Assembly: GCA_928212115.1 (NCBI GenBank)
Contig: CAKMRJ010005412.1
Location: 249,808,147 to 249,872,146 of the forward strand
DNA: 64,000 nt
Direction of reading: 5' to 3'
Origin: Lactuca virosa
Lineage: Eukaryota > Streptophyta > Magnoliopsida > Asterales > Asteraceae
Position numbers and translations under genes: made by a program. Shown here piece after piece: positions 46,283 to 57,070 of the stretch. Below the pieces are notes generated by a model. That model was not told the origin of the DNA and ran no database searches. It worked only from the letters and a program-made list of their open reading frames with translations. Positions within the stretch are counted from its first letter, which is position 1, and the number at the start of each line of letters is the position of its first letter.

Positions 46283-47534
46283 TGATCACCGCAGGAGAAT
46301 CTACCCCGGAGTCGTCGACGAGTAGCGGTACGTTTTCGAAATAGTAATTACTTTTAAAAATAATTTATATTGTATAAGATTTAAAATTTGGGGGCAACAC
46401 TTAAAAGTAACTATAACAACTCACATGTTGAAATAGGTCACAGTATTCAAGAGAACTAAAAGATCCCTTAGAGAAGCTATTATGGCTTACCATATACATC
46501 AGGGTTGTGCACAACTAAGATGTTGCAGACTTAGAGTGAGTGACTCCGCTTAGGTCCCCATTCCTTAATTGGTTGAGGATTTGAGGCAGAGTTACTCAGT
46601 CGACTGCCTGGTTCATCTTAAATATTCATAACTTGTATATGGCAGGCGATTGTAGTGGTACCAAGGAGGATTACGATATAAAGTATCCCCACCAGTTATT
46701 AGAGCACTTTCGTTTGTACGTATGCGCACATAGCGGTACGATACGTAGGAGTGTTAATATCAAAGACGAAACAGGAAACACGGGAACATTTACAAAGAGT
46801 ACATTTTCGAACATACTAAGAGTACATTGTCGAACATACTAGAAGTACAGTATCGATCATACAAGGGATACATCGTCGTATAGCAGACGTTTCTTCCATT
46901 TGACCAAAACTTTGTTCAGTAAAGAGTCTGTTACTTTCATTCGTCATGAGTTGACGTGGTCCTCACCATACTGAGTTCATATGTTTCTATCGCCTCGATC
47001 GGCAAGTTCTCGAAACTTTCGTCATTCGTATCGAAAGTCCGACCTAAACCTAAATTTTATCTTTCGTATTCTAAACCCCGAAGTACTCGTGCGAAGAGTA
47101 CTTTGTCCTCCGAAGCCTTATCGTCAGGTATCCGCAGACCGTCACGAAATACCGCTCGTCCAGCAGACCAAGTTCGAGCACAGAGGCTAAGGACGAATAC
47201 AGCCCACCTATTACTATTCAGTGTATATGCGAGGGTGGTATATGATTATGATTACGCAGATTTAGTATGTGTGTTTCCGCCCTATCTCCTGTTCCTTGTT
47301 TGGTTGTGGACCTGGGGCAGAGTCGCACATCCGACCGTCTTACTAACCCTAATTATATACGACTTGTATACACGAGGTAGTGATAGATGGGCCAAGTACG
47401 AATCCTATCATGAACACCAGGGCAAGGTTGCCAGGTCTACGAGTAGGTATTCTGCCAATCAGAGGAGCGCAACCCCAGTAGTAATGCAAAGAAAGCTAAT
47501 TTCGGGACGAAATTCCATCTAACGGGGGGGATGA
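46283..47534 (+). other. 3' interior and polypurine tract of element D
   Basis: Directly after gag, another frame still reads MITAGESTPESSTSSGTF, the normal gag/protease bridge, and then pol is gone. Stem-loop modules lie at about 46525-46600 (GAGTGACTC/GAGTTACTC arms, changed apex) and 47250-47335 (ATGTGTG/CGCACAT and CCGCCC/GGGGCAG arms, exact apex 47292-47309). Frames at 46956-47522 have no family motif. Purines 47523-47531 precede the LTR. Confidence 0.7.
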
Positions 47535-49721
47535 TGTGACAACCCGGAAAATTTTTTGATTTTAAAGCCCAGTCAGTCAACTCAAATGAGTGTCAAACTC
47601 ATTAGAACTGAGTTCTAGCCAGGTGAAAGGTCATTCTAAGGAGTTTTGAGCCTAATACACCTAAGGAATAAGTATTAGAAAGCACCTGCTAGAGACTCTG
47701 TGCAACACTAAAGCCCTAAACTCCAACATGTGGAGTTTACGGCCGTAAACATGGAGTTTACGGCCGTAAACCCACGGTAAGCCGTGGAACTCCACCTTAT
47801 AACCTCATTTCCTTCACTTTTCTTCATTCTTTCACTTTCACCTCAAGAACACATGAGTTTTCTCTCAAGTATCATCCCGATCTTCATACTTGATCTTCAA
47901 AAATCGTAAGTGTTCTTTCTCTAACTAGTTGTTAATCCTTCTTAACTAGCTTCATCCTCATGATTCATCCATGGAAATCATGTTTTCTTAGATCTTCAAG
48001 TTTCACCAAGAACACCAAGAACACACACTAGTGTTCTTGGCCAATATCAACCATTTCAAGCTTCTAGATCGTAAGTACACTTCCCTATACTTCATATCTA
48101 GTTAGTATCCATGCTTAGAGACTTGAAACATGCCTTTTCCCATGAAGATCACGAGCTTACGGTCCAAGATCTTCCAGGACCGTAAACTCAATGTTGAAGC
48201 ATGTATTGGCCATAAACCCTATAAGATGCTAAGCTAATGACCTAGAACCATTCCTTCATGTTTGAAGGACCTTAAACTTCACTCAAATACATAATGACCA
48301 TGAGTTTATGACCGTAAATTCCTTTGGGCCGTAAACTCATCATAAGCCTCATTTGAGGTGGTCTTTCTCATACAAGTGTAGAACAAAAGTCCCTAAAGTT
48401 TCCCTAGCCTTCAAACCAACACTTAGCCATGTTTGACCATGAGTTTATGGCCGTAAACTCCCTTGGGACGTAAACCCATGACCGTAAACTCATGTTAGTG
48501 CCATTTCACTTTCCTTTGATGAATCACATGTGATTCCAACACTTGGTCAAGGAGTTTCCTAGTCCCGGAAGGTGTTTCCTTTCATATAGTTGTTTATAAA
48601 CACTATATTCATGTCAATATGTGTCCTTACATGTCATTTAGGACTTATTGTGTCTCGGGACTTCATTCGTGGAACTTCTCATCCTTACACGCATACACGT
48701 TTGAATCACCCACATCAGGTGAGTTCATGCCCCGTAATGAATCTTTTAACTGTTTTTAACTGTTTTAAGGGGGGGAATACAAGTTGAACACAATGATAAT
48801 TGTGTAAAGGTTTGTTATTAAACATCTTTCAAAATGTTACTTATGTCATTTATAAGTTGTCAAAACATTTCAAAAACTCTTTTAAAGTTATGTTACTTTA
48901 TAGTTATACAAAACTCCGTTTTTAAAGTACAAGCATAACTTAGTAGATAAATGAGTCTTTTCAATAACAGTCCAAGTAGAACATTAGTAAACTATAATAG
49001 GTATAGTTTAGGAGAATGTTATTCATTACTTCTAGTACAATGAAGCATACAAAGAGTCAGTTCATACATGAGTCAAACACACAGTGAAGAGAATCAAACA
49101 ATACCATACAGAATATTTAGTGAAGAGAAACAAACAATACCATACAGAGAGAACACACAATTACGAGAAACAAACAGAACGTACAATATACAGTACAAAA
49201 CAAACAAGTTAGGTTGCTATAGCATGAGAACACATACAGTATCTAATTATACCAATGAATCACTAACTCATTGTTTTAAACAAAAGGTGATAGTTATATT
49301 GGGTATACATGATCATATACTTTAATGTGAATTACACGGCTTGCAAGAATTTGCAGAGGTCGCGTTTGGTTCCCTTAATCTCTTGACAGGGAGAGCGTTT
49401 AGTAGGGGTTCTAGCCTTCACATTATAACCGAAATAAAACAAATATGTTTTTAGGTTATTAGTACATCCGCATGTCATTATAAACGATAACTGTGTACTT
49501 ACATTTCCCATTACTTTCATAAAGTGACAGTACCACTTCAAAGTCAAACTCAAACTATTTTCGAGTCAAGATAGTTATAAACTAGGGAAAATATACATTT
49601 TTACAATCGACAAACGGAACAGTCGAGTCTAGCACGTAACAGAAGATGCCTTGGTAGAAGGCTACGTTTAAAAGAAAGGACCATAATGCTAGTCTTATGA
49701 TTCCTTAATGTATACATCACA

Positions 49722-49772
<51 letters not shown>

Positions 49773-49875
49773 AATAGAGTCCGACAGGTAATAGGATGTG
49801 TGCTCTCCGCTTCATTTCCTGTTCCTTGTTTGGTTGTGGGCTTGGAACGAATTCACCCAATTTTATTTCTACCTG

Positions 49876-49928
<53 letters not shown>

Positions 49929-51157
49929 TTAGTATACATTAAGTCATCATAAGGGTACCAGGTATGGGTCAGGTTATAGGACACAGAGTCAAAGCACAGT
50001 TTTTCTAGTACAAAACATATATATATATGCTTAGTATACATTAAGTCATCATAAGGGTACCAGGTATGGGTCAGGTTATAGGACACAGAGTCAAAGCACA
50101 GTTTTTCTAGTACAAAACATACTTTCCAAAATCAGTACTTTTGGTATACAAAACTAGAAACTTCCCAGTAAAGGGTTTAATCCATTTTATTAAACCAGTA
50201 CAATTTAGAGGACCTTAGGTGAGTAACTCTATAATACCTTAGTTTATACATGATGTTTATATATAAAACTAATACCCAATAGGTAGTTGGATGTGTGCTT
50301 TCCGCCTTACTTCCTGTTCCTTGTTTGGTTGTGGGCTTAGGGCAGATTCACTCAATTAACTTTCTATCCGATATTAGATTATATATAGCAGTATAAACTA
50401 AGCTATTATAAAACTAGTCACTGTGGTCACCATTTTATTATAAGAAATATGGGTTTTCTTAAAGAACTTTTCATTAGATATAAAGGAACCATTACAATTA
50501 ACTCCATGAGTAACAAGTGTTTATGCTAGGGTTATATACGATGATGATCTAACAACCAATGGGATGTGTGCTATCCGCCTTAATTTCTGTTCCTTGTTTG
50601 GTTGTGAGCTTAGGGCAGATGCGCACAATCGATTGTTTGTTTACTCTGAGTCTTATATAACTCGTATCTGATTAGTACCCATAGAAAAGGGTTGTAGTGT
50701 CATTTTACTTAAACTTCCATCAAAGTAGGAAATATAGGATTTTCTAGAGGAATAGGCGAACTTTTCAAAACAGAACTTACCACTTACAACATTTTACAAC
50801 TACATGTTACAACTACATTTTCAACAACACTTTACAACTTATTCACATCACTAAAATCTTATGAACTCACCAACTTAATTGCTGATCAACTCTTTCAAAT
50901 AACTTGTATTCTCAAGAGACTATTAGACAGGTGCTCGTGCTGGGGATTCAGAAGATGGAGCATTATAGCTTCAAGTCTTGTTTTGTTATTTGTGTATGAA
51001 TTCTATGTTTTGTGAACACACACATTGTAAACACTTTCTTTCGAAATGAAATGGTTGTTCATTACTTTCTTACCATATACATATCTCGTGATACTAAACA
51101 TGACGTCCTCCACCCCTGAACGATTCCGCCGTTCCGGTTTTGGGGTGTGACAAAGAA
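47535..51157 (+). repeat. 3' LTR of element D and target duplication
   Basis: 3,618 bp. Relative to the 5' LTR it has (TA)n at about 49723-49770 and 49881-49926 and a 102-bp tandem duplication (49927-50028 repeated from 50029). The apex motif appears at 49822-49839, 50327-50344 and 50590-50607. GTTTACGGCCGTAAAC is present at 47735-47750 and 47756-47771. AAGAA follows. Confidence 0.95.
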
Positions 51158-51942
51158 GGTGTCATTTGGACTTGGATTCAGCAAGCAAATATTCTCATCT
51201 TCTTGTTGTGCATCTTCTGGACTCTTTTAAGTCCCCAAGTTCCAGGCTTTTTGGTTGTTGTGTATAGATCTAGGTTTCTATGCCTTATTCTTCATATTGG
51301 GACACATTGGAGTGTTGGGATTCAATAAAGTTGCGAACTTTATAGATCCCCAGAGTCCTTTTGTGGTTATGAGTGTTTGAGCTGGAGTTTTATAGAGTTT
51401 TGAACTCTTCCATGAGATCTTGGCCCCTTTTTACTCTATTTGACCTAGCTTCAGCTCAAGGAAAGCATTGGACATGCATGTTTATAAAGCAGCGATTTTT
51501 CTGGTCCATTGGATGAGAGAATGCATTCTGGGAAGATTGAATGGTTGGTTTTATGGATGAAGAGGTTATTGAATTAAGCTGATCTAAACGGTGCCCACAG
51601 CGTGGCGAAGGGTCACCACGATGTCTCGACAGACTAAGTTGACTTTTGACCAGGATTTTAATGTAGGGGTATTTTGGGTATTTTGAGCAGTAGTTTGAGA
51701 CTGGATCACTATTTTTTGTACAGGTGAACTGTAGAGTTTGTATCCGAAGCCGTGCTATGTTGAACTATCTTTTCATACTGAGAGGTGATTTTTCCTCACT
51801 ATACCTTGGTGGTCGAAGGTACCAATGCCGACCCGGTAGATTATGTATCCTGACATAGGATGATTATTGTGATGTAGTGATCTGTTAGATCTGTATCTTG
51901 GTATATATGATGTTGTTATGCTGTACTGATCCGTTAGATCTC
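51153..51942 (+). repeat. gypsy LTR E, continued
   Basis: It resumes after element D with a CCACAGCGTGGCG palindrome-like site (51595), GAGGTGATTT near 51781, and the GGTCGAAGGTACCAATGCCGACCC box (51810). It ends abruptly where the LTR of element F starts. No coding sequence is seen. Confidence 0.75.
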
Positions 51943-53920
51943 TGTAACATCCCGATTCCCAGGTATGAGATTTATTATTCAAAAGGCAATTTTTTCCTTC
52001 GAACTCGCAGAGTTGATGCCCTCAACTCGACGTGTTAAAAGCTTTTGGCCTGCACATCTTTTTGGACCAACTTGACGAGTTGATGAGGAAAACTCGACGA
52101 GTTGGCGGCTGACTGAGAAACCCTAAATTTCAGGGTTTGCACGCTATATGAAATCCTTAAGTCCTTGAGGCTGATCTTTTATCAGCCTCCAAACCCTAAT
52201 ATCGGCCTTGTAAACCCTAATCTTCAATCCACATTATTGTGTGAGTTAGTGCGTGGCTTTTTGGAATAAAGAGGGAGACGATTGAAGGAAGGAGACAATG
52301 ATCTAGCAAGCTAAGCTCACGTCTGCAATTTGGCACTCTTTGGACCATTATAAGTATTCTCGATCCGAATTTTTATCTATCCATGTAGATATATCTTGAG
52401 TTTGGTCCCATTTTCTCCTTATTCTTGGGTGTTGCAATGGATGGTCTTCATAAAGGTTGCAACTTTATGAATCTCCAGGTTAATGTGACCTTGGAGTGGG
52501 CTAGATCTGGTCCTTTGCTAAGTTTTGATGCCATGCATGGAGTTTAGGTCATATTTCCCCTTTTTGGCTCATTTTTGGTTCAAGACATGAATTGGACATG
52601 CATGTCTATAAAGCACCCACCTTTGGGACGTTTTTGAGGCTAGAATCTCTGTTGGTTAAAGTTGGGTTCTAGATCTCAAGGATTTGTGCTTAATGGCTAA
52701 GCTTTTGAGTTTTCAAGCCTTGTGGATGGGTTTTTGAGCATTTGGAGTAGTCCCAAAGGATAAAAGTGGAAACTTTATCCTTTTAGACACATTTGGAGTT
52801 TAGATCTGAGCCTTAGGGTCTCTGGAATCAAAGAATCAGCTGTATGTGTTAAGACTGGGAAAACTCGACGAGTTGTTAACCCAACTCGACGAGTTAGCTA
52901 GGGTTTTCCCCGAATTTCGTAATTTGGTAGAACTCGACGAGTCCAAGAGATGCACTCGACGAGTTGGGTCAACATGGACTGTTGGCCTTGACCGTTGACT
53001 TTGACTTTGACCATGGTTGACCATGTTGGACTTTTGAGGGTATTTTGGGTATTTTGAGATGTTGATAGATTTGGTCACATGGTAGTTGTAGGCAGTCGAG
53101 TCAGGAGCCGAGATTCGGCTTTAGATCTTATCAATCCAGCTACTTGAGAGGTGAGTCTTCCTCACTATACTTTCGGGTCGAAGGCACCAAGGCCGGTCTA
53201 TTGGTTGATAACCAGATATTTGTTGATATGTTGAGTATAGAATAGTTGTGCATGCTAGAATTGATATGCTAGTCTGGTAGATCTGTAGGACTACCTGTGA
53301 TACTGTCTGTTTATCTGTGTATGATATTATCGGTTATATGTCAACATATGGTGTGGGTTGGGTTGAGGTTGTATTGCTCCGTGTTGTAGCCAACAAACCC
53401 TGGAGTATACCAGATATGAGCTGAGGGCCAGGAAGGGTATGCCAGACTCATGCTGAGGACTCATGAGCATTCCAGATATGAGCTGAGAGCCGGGGAGGGC
53501 ATGTCAGACTCGTACTGAGGGCTTAGTAGTATTCAGTCCAAGGAATGATCAGGCTAGGGACCAAGCCAGACATAATTTGTGGGTCAGGGAGCAAGCCAGA
53601 CTTATGTTGTGGGCTCAGGGGTAATCCAGTTTGTTAAGCTGTGGACCCATTACATGCTTTTATTATATTTTGTTTTATTGTTATGTATTGGTATTTTGGG
53701 GGAACTCACTAAGCTTTGGGCTTACAGTTTGGATTTTATTTCAGGTACCTCAGAGGTTTGCGGGAAAGCAAAGGCGTGATCGTGCACCTCCTCATATTTT
53801 TGTTCTTACGATTTTGGGATTTATCTGATGTGAAACTTATTTTGAAAACAATTTGTAAACAATGATGGTTTTGGGTATTTTAAAAAGTTTAAAATTTTTA
53901 TGAATTTCATGAATGTTACA
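51943..53920 (+). repeat. 5' LTR of gypsy element F
   Basis: 1,978 bp, TGTAACATCCCG to GAATGTTACA. AACTCGACGAGTT palindromes cluster at 52010-52110 and 52860-52965. GCTATATGAAA near 52143 is TATA-like. AG/GTGAGT is at 53149 and the GGGTCGAAGGCACCAAGG box near 53178. CCAGAnnnGAGCTGAGGGCC units run 53400-53640, and the AACTCACTAAGC box is near 53704. It is the same family as the LTR ending at 1308. Confidence 0.92.
53151..53744 (+). other. intron-like segment within LTR of element F
   Basis: The donor is GAG/GTGAGT and the acceptor TATTTCAG/G. ACTCACTAAGC lies about 35 bases before the acceptor. At 594 bp it is the clearest of the LTR intron-like segments together with 22020-23089. Confidence 0.42.
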
Positions 53921-54692
53921 AGTTGGTATCAGAGCCTTGGTTTGAGTGAATTGGAGGAACACTCATGTGAATCCAGTCTCAAACTAAGGAAAAGATTTTC
54001 AAAAATGATTTTCAAAATACTCAAGGAGGATGCGATGTGTACGATCAGCCGGAGCCAGTAAGTAGACCCCAAAATACCATACTATTATTTGATATTGTGT
54101 TATGTTAGAACAGCATGCTAGTGATAGGCTAGGTATCTTCAGGAATTGCATGATAGAATTGCTTGATTATATGATTCCTGATAGCCTAGGACCTTTCTTT
54201 TATGGAATTGACATCATTACTGTAGTTGCTTAGTGTATGCATCATGGTTATATATAACTAAGATCTTATAGCCTGAGAATGTCTGGTTTGACCTTATTTC
54301 CTATTCTTGTTTTATTCAGGGCTTAGGGTAGGATCAGGTATTCAAATGTCTATAGGGTCCAACGTTATGTATGGCTAGCATACACGAGTACTGCAGGGTT
54401 GGTGGAAAATTCATGGGCGAGTCGTGTGGGGTCAGCCGACCAGTTGTGAGATGTTTAACTTTCCTCTAAGGAGTGAGTATGGAGTGTTCATCTATGCTTA
54501 TGAGTATTGTTAGGGCGTTGTTATGATCCTTGAGACAAATACGGGTAGGTGTGGAAGGTAGTATGGGCCCGTACTACTGAAAGCACATGACCTGTACGTG
54601 TAGCAAGGAAGTCAAAACCCCTAGGGCTTCGTGGGAGTTGGTTCCCATTATGATATGTTGATTATCTAATATCTTCCTGGTGTATTTTCAGT
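53921..54692 (+). promoter_or_regulatory. primer site and leader of element F
   Basis: The canonical primer site TGGTATCAGAGC is at 53924-53935. The GGGCCC loop hairpin GTAGTATGGGCCCGTACTAC lies at 54558-54577, 115 bases before gag. GGGAG/TTCCC with a TTGG loop is near 54636-54649. TATTTTCAG directly precedes the gag ATG. Confidence 0.8.
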
Positions 54693-55908
54693 ATGGTGAC
54701 TATTAGACGATTTGAGATCAGATCCGGGTCGGGATCGGGAGCTTGCAGTCAGGATGGGCCAGCATTGTCAGAGGACCGCGTCTGGGAGATCATCCGCGAG
54801 GAGGTAGTTGCTATTTTTCGGGGTCAGATCCCGGAGATGTTTGGGTCTATCAAGACCGCAATGATGGAGTTCTTTAATGATCTCTATGCATCCATTTCTG
54901 AGATGGTTGTTGCTGCAACCTCCACAGTCGTGGTGGCTGCAGGTGTCGGGATAGGGCGGGTCTTTCAGTATCGGGACGTTGATAATACGAAGCCCCTGAC
55001 TTTCGATGGAGTTTAGGACCCGATTATAGACATGAGGTGGCTATCTTATCTGGAGGGATCTCTGTTCACTTGTTCATGCCCTGCTGACCAGAAGGTCAGG
55101 TGCGCTGTGAACCTTCTGAGGTCCGGAGCGAAGGATTGGTGGAGGCTCACTACTAGTTCATATTCTTTTGAGCAGAGGGCTACTGTGACTTGGGAGCAGT
55201 TTTCTGAGATGTTTCGCTCCCGATATGTTCCGTAAGTGGAGCGGGAGAGGTTAACACAGGAGTATCTGGATTTGAGATAGGGTTTTGAGACGGTGACGAA
55301 GATCACCAAGATGTTCACAGAGAGGGATATGTTCAGCCCTGAGTTTGATGCATCTAAGCTGCCTCAGATGACCCGTTACTTGAGCATGCTCAAGACGGAG
55401 ATCAGGCAGTTTGTTTCTACTCAAGGCTACAGTTCATTGTTGGACATGCAGGAAGCTGCTAGGCGGCATGAGATTGAGATTAATATGCAGACGAGAGAGA
55501 AGAGGTTGACCCCGACGCAGTCACAGCCTACACCAAAGCGGTTTAAGACCGCTGATGTCAGATCTGGGGGCCGAAAGGGCCGCACTTGCGGGAAGTGTGA
55601 CAAGGCACATGAGGGTACTTGTCAGTTATCTTCTGGGTGCCACAACTGTGGCCGGCAGGGTCACATGAAGAGAGATTGTCGCCATCAGACCCCATCACTC
55701 AACTCCAGGATTTGTTATCATTGCGACCAGGTTGGCCATGTGAAGGCCAACTGTCCATCGTTTACTGCCAGGCCGGCGCAGGCTCCAGCACCAGCTACTT
55801 TGAGGATCACTGACGGGAGTCGGGGCAGGGCGGAGCCCCCGAGGGCTTGAGGTCGCGCTTTCCAGCTCACTGCCGAGGAGGCTAGGACAGTACCAGATGT
55901 TGTGAATG
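54693..55908 (+). pseudogene. gag of element F
   Basis: From ATG 54693 one frame runs to the protease junction with four in-frame stops and no frameshift: TAG 55014, TAA about 55233, TAG about 55278, TGA 55848. Parts seen are RRFEIRSGSGSG, DRVWEIIREEVV, MRWLSYLEGSLFTCSCPADQ, GAKDWWRL, MFSPEFDASKLPQM and three zinc-binding motifs (CGKCDKAHEGTC, CHNCGRQGHMKRDC, CYHCDQVGHVKANC). Compared with the family, three stops look like CAG or CGA changed by C-to-T. It ends at the donor-like site 55908/55909. Confidence 0.92.
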
Positions 55909-55975
55909 GTATGTTTCTATCCCTTATCTTATTGCTTATGTTTGTATTTTGCTCATTTGTTTTTACCTTTGATAG
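55909..55975 (+). other. putative GT-AG intron between gag and protease (element F)
   Basis: 67 bases, start GTATGTTTCT, end TTTGATAG, about half T. Removing it keeps the frame (phase 1) and gives the G-T-F-L-V-N junction also obtained in element A. The length is near the lower limit for plant introns. The start resembles the exon that follows (GTATGTTTCTA against GTACATTTCTA), so origin by local duplication is possible. Confidence 0.6.
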
Positions 55976-56710
55976 GTACATTTCTAGTGAACTCCTTGCC
56001 TGCTTTAGTGTTGTTTGACTCGGGTGCGAGTTGGTCCTTTGTTTGTCGGTCTTTTAGTAAGGAGTTTGCTTTGCCCATAGGGGAGTTGGAGTGCCCGTTC
56101 CGAGTTTCTATCGCCCACGAACACGGAGTTTCTGCTTCTTCGATTTATCAGGATTGTGTTCCGGAGATCTTCGGGGTATCCTTTCTGATCGATTTGATTC
56201 CTATTCCATGGGGGATGTCTGCGTGATTGTGGGTATGGATTGGCTGAGCCGTTTCGATGCTATAATCGACTGGGCAGGTCAGCGCGCGGTAGTTCGAACC
56301 CCAAGTGGGGGAGAACTGGTTATTTATGGAGAGGGCACCAGGTTGGGTTCAGAGTTTTTTTCGGCGACCAGGGCTCGACAGTATATTCAGCACGGGTGTG
56401 CAGGTTACTTGGATTATGTAGTCAATACGCGGGTTGGGGACCAAGTGTCGGTTGCTGATGTTCCAGTTGTCAGGAAATTCGTTGATGTATTCCCAAAGGA
56501 GTTACTAGGTGTTCCTCCGGAGAGGCAGGTCGAGTTCAGGATCGACCTTGTGCCAGGTGCGGCCCCTATTTCCAAGGCGTTGTATCGATTGGCACCGATT
56601 GAGATGCAGGAGCTTTCATCTCAGCTGCAGGAGCTGCTAGGCAAGCAGTTCATCCATCCGAGCAGTTCTCCGCGGGGAGCGTAGATTCTTTTTGTCACAA
56701 AGAAGGATGG
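55976..56710 (+). pseudogene. protease and N-terminal reverse transcriptase of element F
   Basis: The protease has VLFDSGASWSFVC. A frameshift near 56220 leads into VIVGMDWLSRFDAIIDW. The linker and RT start show VPPERQVEFRIDLVPGA, ALYRLAPIEMQELS and SSSPRGA, then a stop and ILFVTKKDGS. It breaks at about 56710. The catalytic RT motifs are missing because other sequence replaces them. Confidence 0.92.
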
Positions 56711-57070
56711 TTCACAAATACTGATCGCAGCCTCATTTGTGTTTTTTGCTATAAATACTGATCACAGCCTCATTTGATATGTCTCTCTGAAATCCACTAC
56801 ATTTTGAGTTCTTTCACCAACAAACACCCAAATCGCACATTTTTCTTCCAAATCAAGCAAATAAGGTATCAATCTCTTCTATTTTACTCGTACAACATCT
56901 ATGCGGTAACGAAATCATGTTTTCACGATTGAAATTCTCCAAAAATCTCATTTTGTTCATTTGAAATTTGAATTTTTTGTGAGTTTCTTTTTCAGATCTA
57001 CGCTCCGTTAGTAATCTGCAGGCCGTGAAAAGTAGAAACGTTTTTAGCACCACTCAGACTATTCACGTAG

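Larger units (their letters stand above)
40475..51152 (+). mobile_element. complete gag-only LTR element D
   Basis: 10,678 bp flanked by AAGAA (40470-40474, 51153-51157). The 5' LTR is 40475-43918 (3,444 bp), primer site 43922-43933, intact gag 45143-46282, polypurine tract 47521-47534, 3' LTR 47535-51152 (3,618 bp). The LTRs differ mainly by scattered substitutions (about 1% by eye), two TA expansions and a 102-bp duplication, so it is young. No pol is present in 3.6 kb of interior. This matches the TR-GAG class of non-autonomous LTR elements. Confidence 0.94.
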
